NCBI RefSeq assembly: GCF_022427145.1 | Contig: NZ_JAKSXN010000003.1 | Span: 1-64,000 of the forward strand | Direction of reading: 5' to 3' | DNA: 64,000 nt | Source: Paenibacillus timonensis | Lineage (GTDB): Bacteria > Bacillota > Bacilli > Paenibacillales > Paenibacillaceae | In this document: positions 7,928-17,370 of the stretch, one piece after another | How the letters are laid out: every line of letters starts with the position of its first letter | Position numbering within the stretch: the stretch's first letter is position 1 | Translations under genes and position numbers: made by a program | The notes under the pieces: model-generated | Told to the model about the DNA's origin: nothing | Database searches by the model: none | What the model saw: the letters and a program-made list of their open reading frames with translations, nothing else

Positions 7928-10900
7928 TTAATGGGTACCACCCGTTCCGTAATCGTCATAGGAAGACAAATTGGCATGATAAAACACCACGTCGCCATCC
8001 TTCAGTTGGAACGTCACGCCGTACGGATCGGTAAAGCTGCGCTGGAACCCTTCCATTTGCCACTGGTTATTGAGCGGGCCATGAATGTATTGCAGATGCG
8101 GGTTGTTCAGGTCCTTGTTACGAATCGTTTCCAGGTTGAAATTTACGATGATATATCCGTCCCGCAGGAAAATCGGTGACTTGTCGTTCAGTCCGTTTTT
8201 GCGCCCGTACTCGGCCAGATTGAATCCTTTCGGTACTGCATATGCCGCGGCCGGAATACTGTACTCGCCGAACCAGTGCTGTACCGAAGCATTCGCGCGC
8301 GCTGCGTTGACGCCGGATGGTACGTTCATCTTGCCGACAAACGTCCGGAGCTGTGAAGGCAGCAGCATAATATCGTACCCGCCAACATAGGTCGGCTTTT
8401 GGGCGCCTTTCAGATATTGATTGATGAAGGATTGTTTCGTTCCGGTACTGCCGTTTAAAGCCCACAATGAGCCGGCCGTGTCGATCAGTTCATGCTTGGC
8501 TACGTTTCGCAACCGGGTATCCAGTGTGATATTGCGCCGCTCAACATCCTCGCTCGAACCAACCCGGACAAATTTTTTTGTGTCAGAGTGATAGTACAAG
8601 TCTACTTCTTGACGTTTCTTTCCTTGCCGGTCTACAAAATAGAACGTCGGCGTAATTCGAATCCCGTCGCCTGAGCCGAACATATTTCCTTTCGTCATGA
8701 CTTCGAACTTTACATGATATCCCGTCTTGACCGCCACATTCTTCTTCCCGGCCTCCGGATGGCTGCCCTGCCGAACAGGCAGCGTGAACGGCTGCTTATT
8801 GCCGCGAGCCGCACCATCTATATCCTTCATCCCGACCCAATAGGCGTTCCCGGTTGGCGTTGCACTGCCTTTTTGCTTTCGGAATACGGTCTCCCATTGG
8901 AAATCAGCGATATCGGTTATGCGGAAATCATACAACCGTCCGATCACTTCTACCGGAACCACTTGAGTAGCCACATGATGCGAAAGGTCCAAATTGGCAT
9001 TCATCTGCGTCGTAAATCCGGAAGGGCAGTTCTCCGCGAAGGTGCGAAACAGCACCTCATATTGGCCTTCATCGACCCAAACCGGTAAATAGAACGTCGT
9101 CTTGGTCTGGGCCACCGGAATCGATGTCCACGTTTCCTTTGGTATAAAGGTTTTACGGTCCGCAGCATACACATCAAACGGGAACCATACCTGCTTGTCC
9201 CGCATATATTTGGCGTAATCCCGATTGCCGTAGCCCTTGATCTCCCGGTGCTGTCCGCTTGTCGGTACGGTCACCGTAAACGGTCGATCTAAAATAAGCG
9301 CGGAACGCCCTTCCGTCGGTTTCGTTTTCTGGTTGTGCACCTGATCGTCCGAAACGGAAGCATAGTTCACCACCGGCGTATGCACAGTCACCGGGTTGAT
9401 ACCTTTTATCGGAAAGCTCTTGTTTTCACCGCCGCCGATTCCTTTGATTAAGGCGTACGAAATGGTGCCCGAACTTGGCTGATTCGCCTTGTTCGTTTTC
9501 GATGAATCAATCAAGTACCCTGATCCGTATAGCACATTCTGCCCGATTGTCGTCGGAGCCGGAATCGCTCCGGGAGTCGGCGCTTTTTCCTCGACGACTC
9601 GATTGTCCATAATGGTCCCTCCATTAAAGACGAGTGAATCGTTCTTTACCTTTATTTTTCCTACGGCCTCCTCCGCTTCCGACTTCCAATCCTCATTCGG
9701 AACGGACGGGCGGCTGCTTCCGCCGGAAATGGTCTCTCCGGGCAATCTCACATTTGAATAAACGGGATCGGTTATATGCGCATTCAACGAAGCGTCGTGT
9801 GCTGCGGAAACGGACGGCGGTGTATAACCAGCCGGTTGCAATATGACCCCACCCGAAGGAAGAGCATAATTGGTGAAGTTGGCTTTTTGAATGCTATAAA
9901 CCTCAAGACGATTAATCAGCCAGAAGCTGTATTTTCGTTGCACCGTGTAATTTTTGGTAACCGTTTGAGTATCCGAACGGGATACCGTCCTCGTCGTCGG
10001 ATTCCCGTTCTCATCCGGGGGACCGGATACCCGTTCCGTCCACCGCAACGTGTACGTCTTACTCACTTGAATCGGGTACGATTTTGACCCGATCATTTCC
10101 AAGAACGTATTTCGATACAAATACGACTTCGCCAAAGCGTTGACGTACAGACTTTCCGATGTGGGTATGCCCTTAAGAACATCAAATTTTTCAGCTCCGC
10201 GCGCATCGGCTTGAATCACGGCGGACACCTCCGGATCCATGACGCTTGCTTCCTTTGAATCGCCCGGGGTCGGCCCACCGTCACTTCCCGATTTGCGTAC
10301 CGTGTGGTTCGAGGTGGAATCGCTCATATTGCCGTCCACATCTTTCACCACAACCGTTATTTTTACGGTGACGCTGTTTCCCGAAGTAAACGGGATTTTG
10401 ATCGGAAGCGTTTTGGTAGCCGATGTACCGGTAAGCGTTCCGGATTTATCGGTCGGTTGCGTTAGCGCCGCATTCTGAATACTGGTGATTTCATATGACT
10501 TTAACGATTTTGGCGATTTCGCCTCAAAGATAAAATCCCCTTCCACTTCGGTAACCGACCCAGCAACCTCTGTCGGAGCTTCAATCCGAGAGGTTACGGT
10601 AACTAAGGAGGTTGACTCTCTATATTCGGCGACAATATCAGCCCCGCTAATGAATACGCTAATGTGCCGGTCAAGCAGATTGTCTTGCCCGATTTCCCGA
10701 ACATATTGTTTTTTCTCGGGATTATTTTTGGAGACTACATACGATCGGACGATTTCATACGATTTCCCGTTCGATTCCAAGGTTTCGGCGAACGTATGCT
10801 CAATCTCTTCTCCAGCTAAAAACTCGCCCTTCCGGAACGTGCACGATGGGTCCGTGATGACCGTCCCCGCTTCGGTTTTGCAGACGATATCAACCGGAAA

Positions 10901-11464
10901 GGACGGACTGTCGTAGGTTACGGGAATCCCAAAATAATTGTCCAGATCGTCGGGATGAGCCCACGGCTGCGCCTTCTTGATCGCATCTAATGTATAATAA
11001 GGCCCTCCGATCTGAGTGCCGTTCCGGGTAACGGTCATGATCGCATAGAGATAGAGCTGGTCGTTCTGTTTAATGCCTTCGAGGCCGTTATCGGTTAACG
11101 CTTTTGTCACCTTCGCCTCAGGCACTTCGAAGAACGTGGTGACGGGAGTGCCGGGCGCAGGGTTTGGCGGGTACTGTCCCGTTTGTTCCAACCCTACGAC
11201 CCTCGCCGATCCCGGGCCGGTCGGGTCACAGTGTTTTCCTTGCGAATCATACGTACACGATGGTGAACTTTCCCGGCGTACTGTCCAACCGACGGTTTTA
11301 AAACGAATTCCGGATGATGCGGTTGTACTGGTAATGTTGAACGTTATTTTTCCTTTACTAAATTGAACGTCCGGGACATCTGCATGAGTAATCAAAGGCC
11401 AGGAAGACAATAAAAAAGTGCATGCCAGCAGCATGCACAAAGCGATTTTTATTCCTCTATTCAT
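7928..11464 (-). CDS. Large exported protein, DUF5704/Athe_2463-like
   Basis: This 1178-residue protein has a clear signal peptide (basic start, hydrophobic residues 6-22, cleavage near HADVPDV at about 29), so it is exported. The mature part is beta-rich and modular. An Ig-like or fibronectin-like segment lies around residues 300-400 (VTVKITVVVKDVDGNMSDST). A long C-terminal region includes the patch KQVWFPFDVYAADRKTFIP. That region resembles DUF5704-type proteins of Bacillota mobile elements (from memory). There is no sortase motif or C-terminal membrane anchor. It lies 3 bp after a stalk-domain protein and next to pilin-like genes, so a surface structure or mating-contact protein is plausible. 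Confidence 0.75.
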   Translation of the reverse strand: MNRGIKIALCMLLACTFLLSSWPLITHADVPDVQFSKGKITFNITSTTASSGIRFKTVGWTVRRESSPSCTYDSQGKHCDPTGPGSARVVGLEQTGQYPPNPAPGTPVTTFFEVPEAKVTKALTDNGLEGIKQNDQLYLYAIMTVTRNGTQIGGPYYTLDAIKKAQPWAHPDDLDNYFGIPVTYDSPSFPVDIVCKTEAGTVITDPSCTFRKGEFLAGEEIEHTFAETLESNGKSYEIVRSYVVSKNNPEKKQYVREIGQDNLLDRHISVFISGADIVAEYRESTSLVTVTSRIEAPTEVAGSVTEVEGDFIFEAKSPKSLKSYEITSIQNAALTQPTDKSGTLTGTSATKTLPIKIPFTSGNSVTVKITVVVKDVDGNMSDSTSNHTVRKSGSDGGPTPGDSKEASVMDPEVSAVIQADARGAEKFDVLKGIPTSESLYVNALAKSYLYRNTFLEMIGSKSYPIQVSKTYTLRWTERVSGPPDENGNPTTRTVSRSDTQTVTKNYTVQRKYSFWLINRLEVYSIQKANFTNYALPSGGVILQPAGYTPPSVSAAHDASLNAHITDPVYSNVRLPGETISGGSSRPSVPNEDWKSEAEEAVGKIKVKNDSLVFNGGTIMDNRVVEEKAPTPGAIPAPTTIGQNVLYGSGYLIDSSKTNKANQPSSGTISYALIKGIGGGENKSFPIKGINPVTVHTPVVNYASVSDDQVHNQKTKPTEGRSALILDRPFTVTVPTSGQHREIKGYGNRDYAKYMRDKQVWFPFDVYAADRKTFIPKETWTSIPVAQTKTTFYLPVWVDEGQYEVLFRTFAENCPSGFTTQMNANLDLSHHVATQVVPVEVIGRLYDFRITDIADFQWETVFRKQKGSATPTGNAYWVGMKDIDGAARGNKQPFTLPVRQGSHPEAGKKNVAVKTGYHVKFEVMTKGNMFGSGDGIRITPTFYFVDRQGKKRQEVDLYYHSDTKKFVRVGSSEDVERRNITLDTRLRNVAKHELIDTAGSLWALNGSTGTKQSFINQYLKGAQKPTYVGGYDIMLLPSQLRTFVGKMNVPSGVNAARANASVQHWFGEYSIPAAAYAVPKGFNLAEYGRKNGLNDKSPIFLRDGYIIVNFNLETIRNKDLNNPHLQYIHGPLNNQWQMEGFQRSFTDPYGVTFQLKDGDVVFYHANLSSYDDYGTGGTH

Positions 11465-11467
11465 CCG

Positions 11468-12619
11468 TTACTCAGCCTCTCGAATAATATGGTTAAAGAA
11501 CAAGCTTGCATTCGCACTGACCTTTAACGTCTTTCCCCAGTTCCCGCCAACATTGGTTACCAAGGCAATATCCGAATAGCCCTCATACCAAACTCCCTTT
11601 TTAAATGGAGCATCATTTGGAACCCACGTATCGTTCTCCAACTTCATCTCCCCTGGGAACCACGTATCATAAATAAGTGTTTTATGCTGCTTAAATTGAT
11701 TGAATTTGACCCTGAACTTGGATCGCACATGGTACCCGCCGAATCCATCCTGATAAATCATGGACGGTTCCGGATCCAAGTATCCCTCAAGAACGATCTG
11801 GTTCTTTTTCACCCAGTCCACGTATTCCTTGGCTGCCTTCAATTTTCCGGTATTGCCATCCGATTGGACTGCGGCCAGCTTTTCGGCCCATGTATCGTCA
11901 ATTGTACGATAGTCGACATTGAGCCATAACGCCCCGAATGTTTTAAGCCGCTCCATCCAGATGTCGATGTTCTCTTTCTTGAACTCCGGCCAATTCGCAT
12001 ACATATCGGCCGAGACCGACCGTTCCTCGGGATCGGGGTTGGAAAACGGATATTTCATCTCATACATTTCATTGGGCACGTCAGCCAAAATATACGGGTA
12101 ATCCTGCGCATTTTTCGGCAGGTTGGTGGTGCGAATGAGCCGGCCCCATTCATCGTACTTGGCACCAGCTTCCTTCTCCTTTGTGGAAATCACAACGGTT
12201 GATGTCGCCCCATCCCAATTGACTTCTACACCCAGTACCTCGCTGACAAAGCGCAACGGGACAAAGGTTCGGCCACCGCTCATAATCGCCTTCGTATCAA
12301 AGGTCACGTCTTCGCCATTAACCGTCGCCTTGTTCTCGCCTATCGTCAGGCGGATACGCTGATCCCCCTGTTCAATCGGGACGGTCTTGGTTTGTGGTTC
12401 CCAGCCTACCTTCGCTTTCATCTTTTCGGCGACGAAGCGAACCGGAACGAGCGTCCGGTTGTTCTCATCGGAAAACGCTTGGGCATCGGGGAACCAGATT
12501 TTTTCGCCATCCATCACGACACTGACAAACGTCGGCGCTTTGAATGCCGCGCTGGAGTTGCCTGCTGCTAGGCCGAACAACGTTATAAACGCTAGGCTCA
12601 TACTTACCCATTTTTTCAT
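11468..12619 (-). CDS. Exported protein with copper-amine-oxidase-like stalk domain
   Basis: This 383-residue protein has a signal peptide (residues 1-24, cleavage after NSSAA). Residues 30-145 form the stalk domain often annotated as the copper amine oxidase N-terminal domain. Its twin repeats are visible: RTLVPVRFVAEKM and RTFVPLRFVSEVLGVEV, each followed by a W and a TSTVVI-like strand. The domain does not itself imply amine oxidase activity and is common in cell-surface proteins of Paenibacillaceae. Residues 150-383 are of unknown fold. It is probably translated together with the large exported protein 3 bp downstream. A gap of 118 bp upstream holds no gene and no obvious terminator. Confidence 0.85.
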   Translation of the reverse strand: MKKWVSMSLAFITLFGLAAGNSSAAFKAPTFVSVVMDGEKIWFPDAQAFSDENNRTLVPVRFVAEKMKAKVGWEPQTKTVPIEQGDQRIRLTIGENKATVNGEDVTFDTKAIMSGGRTFVPLRFVSEVLGVEVNWDGATSTVVISTKEKEAGAKYDEWGRLIRTTNLPKNAQDYPYILADVPNEMYEMKYPFSNPDPEERSVSADMYANWPEFKKENIDIWMERLKTFGALWLNVDYRTIDDTWAEKLAAVQSDGNTGKLKAAKEYVDWVKKNQIVLEGYLDPEPSMIYQDGFGGYHVRSKFRVKFNQFKQHKTLIYDTWFPGEMKLENDTWVPNDAPFKKGVWYEGYSDIALVTNVGGNWGKTLKVSANASLFFNHIIREAE

Positions 12620-12737
12620 GTCCGGTTCACTCCTTTATTCGAGAAAAAATGTGAATATTAGGAAGAAATCGACGTTACGTCTCCATCTTATAATCCCTGT
12701 GCCAACCTGTCCACCCTTGGATAAAAATCGTTTGACC

Positions 12738-13718
12738 TCAATGGTTATTGCTGCATTCCAGCGGCCAATATCCGTTCCGCGCAGCCTCTTTTTCACTCGC
12801 AAACGTCTCTTCAACCGGATAAGTGTAGTCGCATGTGTCGCGGTAATACACTTTTCTGCCGTCTTTCACCGCGCCGATAATCGCCGGCTTTTTCAACACC
12901 CGGCTGCCGCCGAGCGCGTAATTGTTGTACGTTTTGCTCCCCATCGGAATCCCTTGCACAAACGCCATTACGCCGATATCGTCGATCGTGTTATTCCATT
13001 CTTCGGCACTGATCGTCGGCAGCGTAAACGTGTAGGAGATGCCGTAGCGGGAAACGTATTGATTATGCCGATTGATTCGGTATGCCAGTTCATTCTGAAT
13101 GGCGTCCACGATCGTGCTGCGACGCACCTGTTCGAACAATGCCGCATCCCGCAAGAGAGGAATCGTGGTCTCCGCCTGTATTTCCGATCGAAATCCTTCC
13201 CGCCAAGTCCCGCTTCCGGCTTCGTAGGCAAGGACGTGATCGTCCAACGTAAAGGACAAACTGTTCCCTTGGCTATCGGCATAAGCATACGGCTTTTTCG
13301 CACCCCAGACCGGACGAATTTCCGTTTCTCCGGCCGCATTACGAAACTCTTCCTCCGCATATACCCAGAACCCGTTATAATCCATCACGATGATCGCGGG
13401 AATGTAACGGCGAAGAACGCCTTGTGCTACCGTATCTTCGGCAATGCCGAAGTTCATGTACAGGGTTCGGTAAAACGTATCAATCGCTTCCTCCTTGTTC
13501 ACCCGTACCTGTTTGACCGATTCATAGCGTGCTTCCTGTTGTTGATCGGCAGTGATCAAAAGCGCCCGCGCCGCATCATCTACCGCTGTATCCAACGCTG
13601 CATCGTACCGCAGTTCGGTGAGCAATACCCGCCGCTGGGTGTCCGTTTCGATACGATTGATCACGAACAACGGAAATAAGATCAGAACACCCACGACCGC
13701 CCAATTAATCATCTTCAT
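12738..13718 (-). CDS. Membrane-anchored protein of the Tad-like module
   Basis: The protein has 326 residues with one N-terminal membrane segment (about 5-20: WAVVGVLILFPLFVI) followed by a large extracytoplasmic domain. The ATG at 13718 is preferred because a GGAGG lies upstream. It overlaps the preceding gene by 14 bp, which indicates coupled translation. The mature part holds VMDYNGFWVYA and ends in a Cys-containing stretch (DTCDYTYP). The position after pilin-like proteins suggests a minor component of the surface structure. No family was recognised. Confidence 0.65.
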   Translation of the reverse strand: MKMINWAVVGVLILFPLFVINRIETDTQRRVLLTELRYDAALDTAVDDAARALLITADQQQEARYESVKQVRVNKEEAIDTFYRTLYMNFGIAEDTVAQGVLRRYIPAIIVMDYNGFWVYAEEEFRNAAGETEIRPVWGAKKPYAYADSQGNSLSFTLDDHVLAYEAGSGTWREGFRSEIQAETTIPLLRDAALFEQVRRSTIVDAIQNELAYRINRHNQYVSRYGISYTFTLPTISAEEWNNTIDDIGVMAFVQGIPMGSKTYNNYALGGSRVLKKPAIIGAVKDGRKVYYRDTCDYTYPVEETFASEKEAARNGYWPLECSNNH

Positions 13719-14253
13719 TTCGGACAATGCCTCCATACGGAACGAAGATTTTCTCATTCGGACTGATCGCATGATTCAAAAAATCATGTAGGATAGTTCC
13801 ATTCGTCCGGTTCGTGTTTTTTACGACAACGGAGAACGTATCTCCGACATGCAGCCGGTAGCGGCGTGCCGGATCGTCTTTGCCCTCCGCGCTGTTCGGA
13901 AACAGCACCTTCAAGATTTGTGCATTGTAAAATGTGTCGTAATGCACGTCGTATTCGCCACGGAACGTTTCCGGAAGCGTAGAATCGTCATAAACCGGAT
14001 TGTACCGCTTTTGTCCGTGCTCCATCTGAACGTCGAAGGTATTTCCCGTCAAATGGATTGCCTGGATAAAATCGTTGTACATGACTGGGGAAATATAACC
14101 TTTGTCCCGGACCGCGTCGACAAACGATGTCGTTGCCCGCAAGACCACCAGTTCGGATACATCATCCTGCTGATCAAAAGCGGCGGAAACCGGGAAGATA
14201 TATAATAGAAGAACTGCGATCAAGACGGCAAACACTTTGAGTAGACTGTTCAT
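13705..14253 (-). CDS. Exported protein of unknown function
   Basis: This 182-residue protein has a signal peptide (residues 1-25: hydrophobic run VLIAVLLLYIFPVS, cleavage near SAAF). The mature part includes a segment reading YRLHVGDTFSVVVKN. It starts within an ATGA overlap with the stop of the upstream gene, so the two are translationally coupled. It belongs to the block of small exported or pilin-like genes after the CpaF/TadB genes. Confidence 0.65.
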   Translation of the reverse strand: MNSLLKVFAVLIAVLLLYIFPVSAAFDQQDDVSELVVLRATTSFVDAVRDKGYISPVMYNDFIQAIHLTGNTFDVQMEHGQKRYNPVYDDSTLPETFRGEYDVHYDTFYNAQILKVLFPNSAEGKDDPARRYRLHVGDTFSVVVKNTNRTNGTILHDFLNHAISPNEKIFVPYGGIVRNEDD

Positions 14254-14648
14254 CCTTCACCTCGCAAAACATAGGCAATTCGCCGCAACTGCCCGTCCGG
14301 ACCGCGTTCGTACGAGGGTTGATACCGGCTATCCAACCGAATGCTTGATGCTGAGATATCATCTCGCTCCATCGTCGTTGCATATAAAACGCCATTCACA
14401 ACGACTTCCACCCCAGCGTCCCCGATGCGGGCAAGCGATTGCAGTACTTCCGCGCCGGATACACTGCCGTCCCCGGCTATCGGGAAAAACGTTTGGTGAA
14501 CATTTCGGTCCTGCATTCGCTCTGAAACAACGGCCGCATTCAGCGCGGTCGCCCCATTTTGAAACAGGAGCAACCCGGCGGTGGCTGCCATCACAAATAC
14601 AAGACATGCAAAGCTTATATCCATCATGGTTCGTACGGAGTGCCCCAT
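14250..14648 (-). CDS. Pseudopilin-like membrane protein
   Basis: This 132-residue protein starts at an ATG with a strong AAAGGAGG site. The frame is open to 14669, but that extension contains the ribosome site. One membrane helix lies at about residues 10-30 (FACLVFVMAATAGLLLF), preceded by a short basic leader. That is the shape of type IV pilin-like or TadE-like proteins. The rest is a small extracytoplasmic domain. The location downstream of Tad-type assembly genes fits a minor pilin. A prepilin peptidase site cannot be fixed by eye. Confidence 0.6.
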   Translation of the reverse strand: MGHSVRTMMDISFACLVFVMAATAGLLLFQNGATALNAAVVSERMQDRNVHQTFFPIAGDGSVSGAEVLQSLARIGDAGVEVVVNGVLYATTMERDDISASSIRLDSRYQPSYERGPDGQLRRIAYVLRGEG

Positions 14649-14729
14649 GAGCCGTCCTCCTTTCCGCAAAGCGAAGCGGACATGCCTTTGCGCTTTCAGG
14701 ACAAAGACATGCCGTTCGCCGGTCCGTTC

Positions 14730-15209
14730 TTACTGTTGCCGGAAGATGATGCCGCGGATCACGTTGCTTTTGTCCTTGATCAATTGGGCCCTAAACTTGC
14801 CGCTCGGATTCACGTAGTTGACATTGGATTCATCCATCGTGTGATCAAGCTGACCGGGTGCGGCCCCTATGACCGTTCCGTAGGTGATGCTATCCATTGA
14901 CACGCCCGTATTGATGACTTTGCCGTACCATTGGCCGGCCGGATTTTTCCCGGTGATGATTTGAATACCAAACTGGTCCTCCCCGCTGAACTTGCGAATG
15001 GCATTGACGGTTTGGCTGCCGGACAGCACCGTGTTGTCGTAGACGGTAAACTGCATTTGCGACAGTTCCGTCTGAAGATTGGAAAAGTTGCTTTGTGCCG
15101 TTTTCGTCGAATCCTGCGCGGAAATAAACAGCAGAACGGCCAAGGTGATCAGTGCGACGGCAAGCAAAATGCCGGCCGCCATGACGATCGCTTTTTGAGC
15201 GTTGGACAT
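14730..15209 (-). CDS. Pilin-like protein with N-terminal membrane helix
   Basis: The protein has 159 residues with a short leader and a hydrophobic helix at residues 8-29 (VMAAGILLAVALITLAVLL). An amphipathic helix (residues 32-55) and a small C-terminal domain follow. This is pilin-like architecture. AGGAGAGG precedes the ATG. It follows the assembly genes cpaF and tadBC, and a terminator hairpin (15248-15276) separates it from them. That spacing could set pilin level independently of the assembly genes. It is my best candidate for the major subunit, but without the classical Flp signature. Confidence 0.6.
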   Translation of the reverse strand: MSNAQKAIVMAAGILLAVALITLAVLLFISAQDSTKTAQSNFSNLQTELSQMQFTVYDNTVLSGSQTVNAIRKFSGEDQFGIQIITGKNPAGQWYGKVINTGVSMDSITYGTVIGAAPGQLDHTMDESNVNYVNPSGKFRAQLIKDKSNVIRGIIFRQQ

Positions 15210-15247
15210 GGAGTTCCCTCTCCTTCTACATTAAATTGATGAGAATG

Positions 15248-15276
15248 AAAAAAAAGCCCTTGCGGTATGCAAGAGC
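15248..15276 (-). terminator. Terminator/attenuator between assembly genes and pilin-like genes
   Basis: The stem 15256-15263 with 15269-15276 (one G-T pair) is followed on the minus strand by TTTTTTTT (15255-15248). It lies 22 bp after the stop of the membrane assembly gene. Partial read-through or RNA processing is likely because the downstream genes belong to the same module. Confidence 0.75.
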
Positions 15277-15297
15277 CGGAAACGGCCTTAGAGGCTG

Positions 15298-17370
15298 TTA
15301 TTGAATTTTCTGAATCTGCTCGTAATAGACGGTCATCTGCGACAGACTGACATAGACGAGCGGAAAAACAAGATAACCGAAGATAAGGACCATCATCGGT
15401 GCGAAACCGATCATTTTCCCCCACCCGGCTTTTGCATCCAAGAGCCGTTCGTAATCTTGCTTACGCTGTTCCTGCAAGTAGGTTTGCTCAGATTCCAGGT
15501 CATCGAACGCGTCCCGGATCGGAATCCGTTCGACCGCCATTTGCAGTTTTTCCACCATGCGAACAAACGGCAAAAACGGGGCTTCCGCTTTCAGATTCTC
15601 CAACGCTTGTTCCGCGCCATGTTCATAATGAAGCAGGCAATGCTGAATCGGTGTCTTGAAGATGTGGGCAAAGCGCTCCATCCATTCGAGCATGTGCTCT
15701 ACCGACATTCGGTCCATTTCGGACAGCATGGCGATCACCGACTGGAGTTGGTCCACTTCATGTTTCATTTCCATCTGCCGCATTCGCCGGCGAAACTGTA
15801 GAACGCCGACCGGAGCGGAGTAGCCGACCCAGCCCCCAAACAACGCCAGCATCACCTCCCACCATTTCAAGTATTCTTGGTTCATAGCTTCCATTTTGGA
15901 CAGAATGCGCTGCGCGGCAACGAACAGCTCCGCTTCTTCCCACTGTAACTGCGGGTCGCTGCGCAAAGCGGCACGCACAGCTTCCGGAAGTCCGGTTTTC
16001 ACCCCCTTCACTTCCGTCATGATCCGGCGATCCAGCACCGACTTCTCCCGGCTTTCCGCTTCTTCCCGGGCGGACAAGCGGCCAAACATCATATCCGGTT
16101 TGACCGGTGCATATAACAGTTGGTGTTTGGTGACTGCATGCAACGTGACAAAAAGCCCGAGTGTCAGCAGAAACGCGAGTATGCCAGCTGTCGCGCGCTG
16201 CACCCAAAACCATTCCAAGCGGAGCGGCGAGTTTGTTTCGGCTAGCAGCCTCTTGCAGCGCGTGGCTTCCCGCGTCTCGGGATGAGGAACGATCCGGTCG
16301 ATAAGCCGACGAATCCACGGAAGTTCGTACGCTTTTTGCTCCCAAGGCTTGCGACGCCGCGGTTTGGTTTCGCCCTCCAACTCCCGCATGTTGCGAAGCA
16401 ATACATAGGAAACCAGAATGACCAGTAGAAGAGCCACTTTCGTGATCCACCCGAGCTTACCGGCATAAAATTCGTCCATCATCGGAAAATAGTGGCTGGC
16501 CCAGCTTTCAATCGGCCTTGTGAACAACATCGGAAAAAGCGCAATCGCCGTCAACCCTTGCAGCAAATAGCTAAGCTTCTCCCGCCGCAAAATCTCCAGG
16601 TTCAGTTCGGTCGTCAGTTTGCCAAGCGCCTTCAAGTAGAGCGAACCGGTCTGCAGTTTCTTGTCCCCGTATTCCTTAATCAAATGCGAAATCCCAGCCA
16701 ACCCTTTCAGAAAGCGATTCGGCGCCACCTCCTCGTAACGTTCCAGCCTCTCGTCCGGTTCGTGGGCGGTCAGCACCTCATAGACTTCCTGCCCGTGCAG
16801 CGCCATCTCATAGGGCGCAGTTTCCGTTGCATCGTAGACCGCTTCCTCCACCATTTCATGCCGATGGTAATGATGCCGCACATCGGCCATAAAGTGGCGA
16901 AGATGGTGAAGCAGCCGGTTTTCCGCACGATGCACAAACAGATCCGCAAGCATGCCATGTATGGCCCAAATGCCTGTGACCATCATGATCAAAGTTACCG
17001 GATCACGAACAAAGCCGATCAGCGGAATCAGAGTGAACGCCAACAGCCCCCACGCCGCTAGCGCAATCTTGATCGTCTCCAGCCGCAGCTTCCATTCATC
17101 GTACCGCTCTAGCACCATCAGCCGCCTGCGGATCGTGTTCAGGTAAGCACGAAGCAACGGAACCCGTTCGCAAGCCAAATAGATGCGTTGCAAGATGCTG
17201 TAAACCGCTTGTCGATTCGTCGGTTTGCCGGGGAGCCGCAGTTCCTCATATTCGCGGATCGAACCCGCACCCGTATTTTTGCGGGACAGCCACTGGAATA
17301 GCAGGATCGCGGCTAGAAGCAGCACGACCGCCCCGCCAAAGATAAGGGAAAGCAACTGGTTAAATTCCAT
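15298..17370 (-). CDS. Fused double TadB/TadC-like (type II secretion F) membrane protein
   Basis: This 690-residue protein has membrane segments near the N-terminus (about 6-27), around 105-150, around 270-330, around 395-420, and around 515-540 and 660-680. The two halves look alike: each has a cytoplasmic helical domain followed by paired membrane helices, as in T2SSF domains. The C-terminal half shows the usual pattern (VDQLQSVIAMLSEM, then VERIPIRDAFDDLES, then the last helices). In Tad systems TadB and TadC are separate proteins that form the inner-membrane platform. Here one chain seems to carry both. It overlaps the CpaF-like gene upstream by 11 bp. Confidence 0.75.
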   Translation of the reverse strand: MEFNQLLSLIFGGAVVLLLAAILLFQWLSRKNTGAGSIREYEELRLPGKPTNRQAVYSILQRIYLACERVPLLRAYLNTIRRRLMVLERYDEWKLRLETIKIALAAWGLLAFTLIPLIGFVRDPVTLIMMVTGIWAIHGMLADLFVHRAENRLLHHLRHFMADVRHHYHRHEMVEEAVYDATETAPYEMALHGQEVYEVLTAHEPDERLERYEEVAPNRFLKGLAGISHLIKEYGDKKLQTGSLYLKALGKLTTELNLEILRREKLSYLLQGLTAIALFPMLFTRPIESWASHYFPMMDEFYAGKLGWITKVALLLVILVSYVLLRNMRELEGETKPRRRKPWEQKAYELPWIRRLIDRIVPHPETREATRCKRLLAETNSPLRLEWFWVQRATAGILAFLLTLGLFVTLHAVTKHQLLYAPVKPDMMFGRLSAREEAESREKSVLDRRIMTEVKGVKTGLPEAVRAALRSDPQLQWEEAELFVAAQRILSKMEAMNQEYLKWWEVMLALFGGWVGYSAPVGVLQFRRRMRQMEMKHEVDQLQSVIAMLSEMDRMSVEHMLEWMERFAHIFKTPIQHCLLHYEHGAEQALENLKAEAPFLPFVRMVEKLQMAVERIPIRDAFDDLESEQTYLQEQRKQDYERLLDAKAGWGKMIGFAPMMVLIFGYLVFPLVYVSLSQMTVYYEQIQKIQ

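Noticed and set aside
12387-13679. Long plus-strand frame of 430 codons opposite two exported-protein genes
   Set aside because: It is antisense to two genes with signal peptides, ribosome sites and domain matches. Its protein is Arg/His-rich low-quality sequence typical of an antisense shadow.
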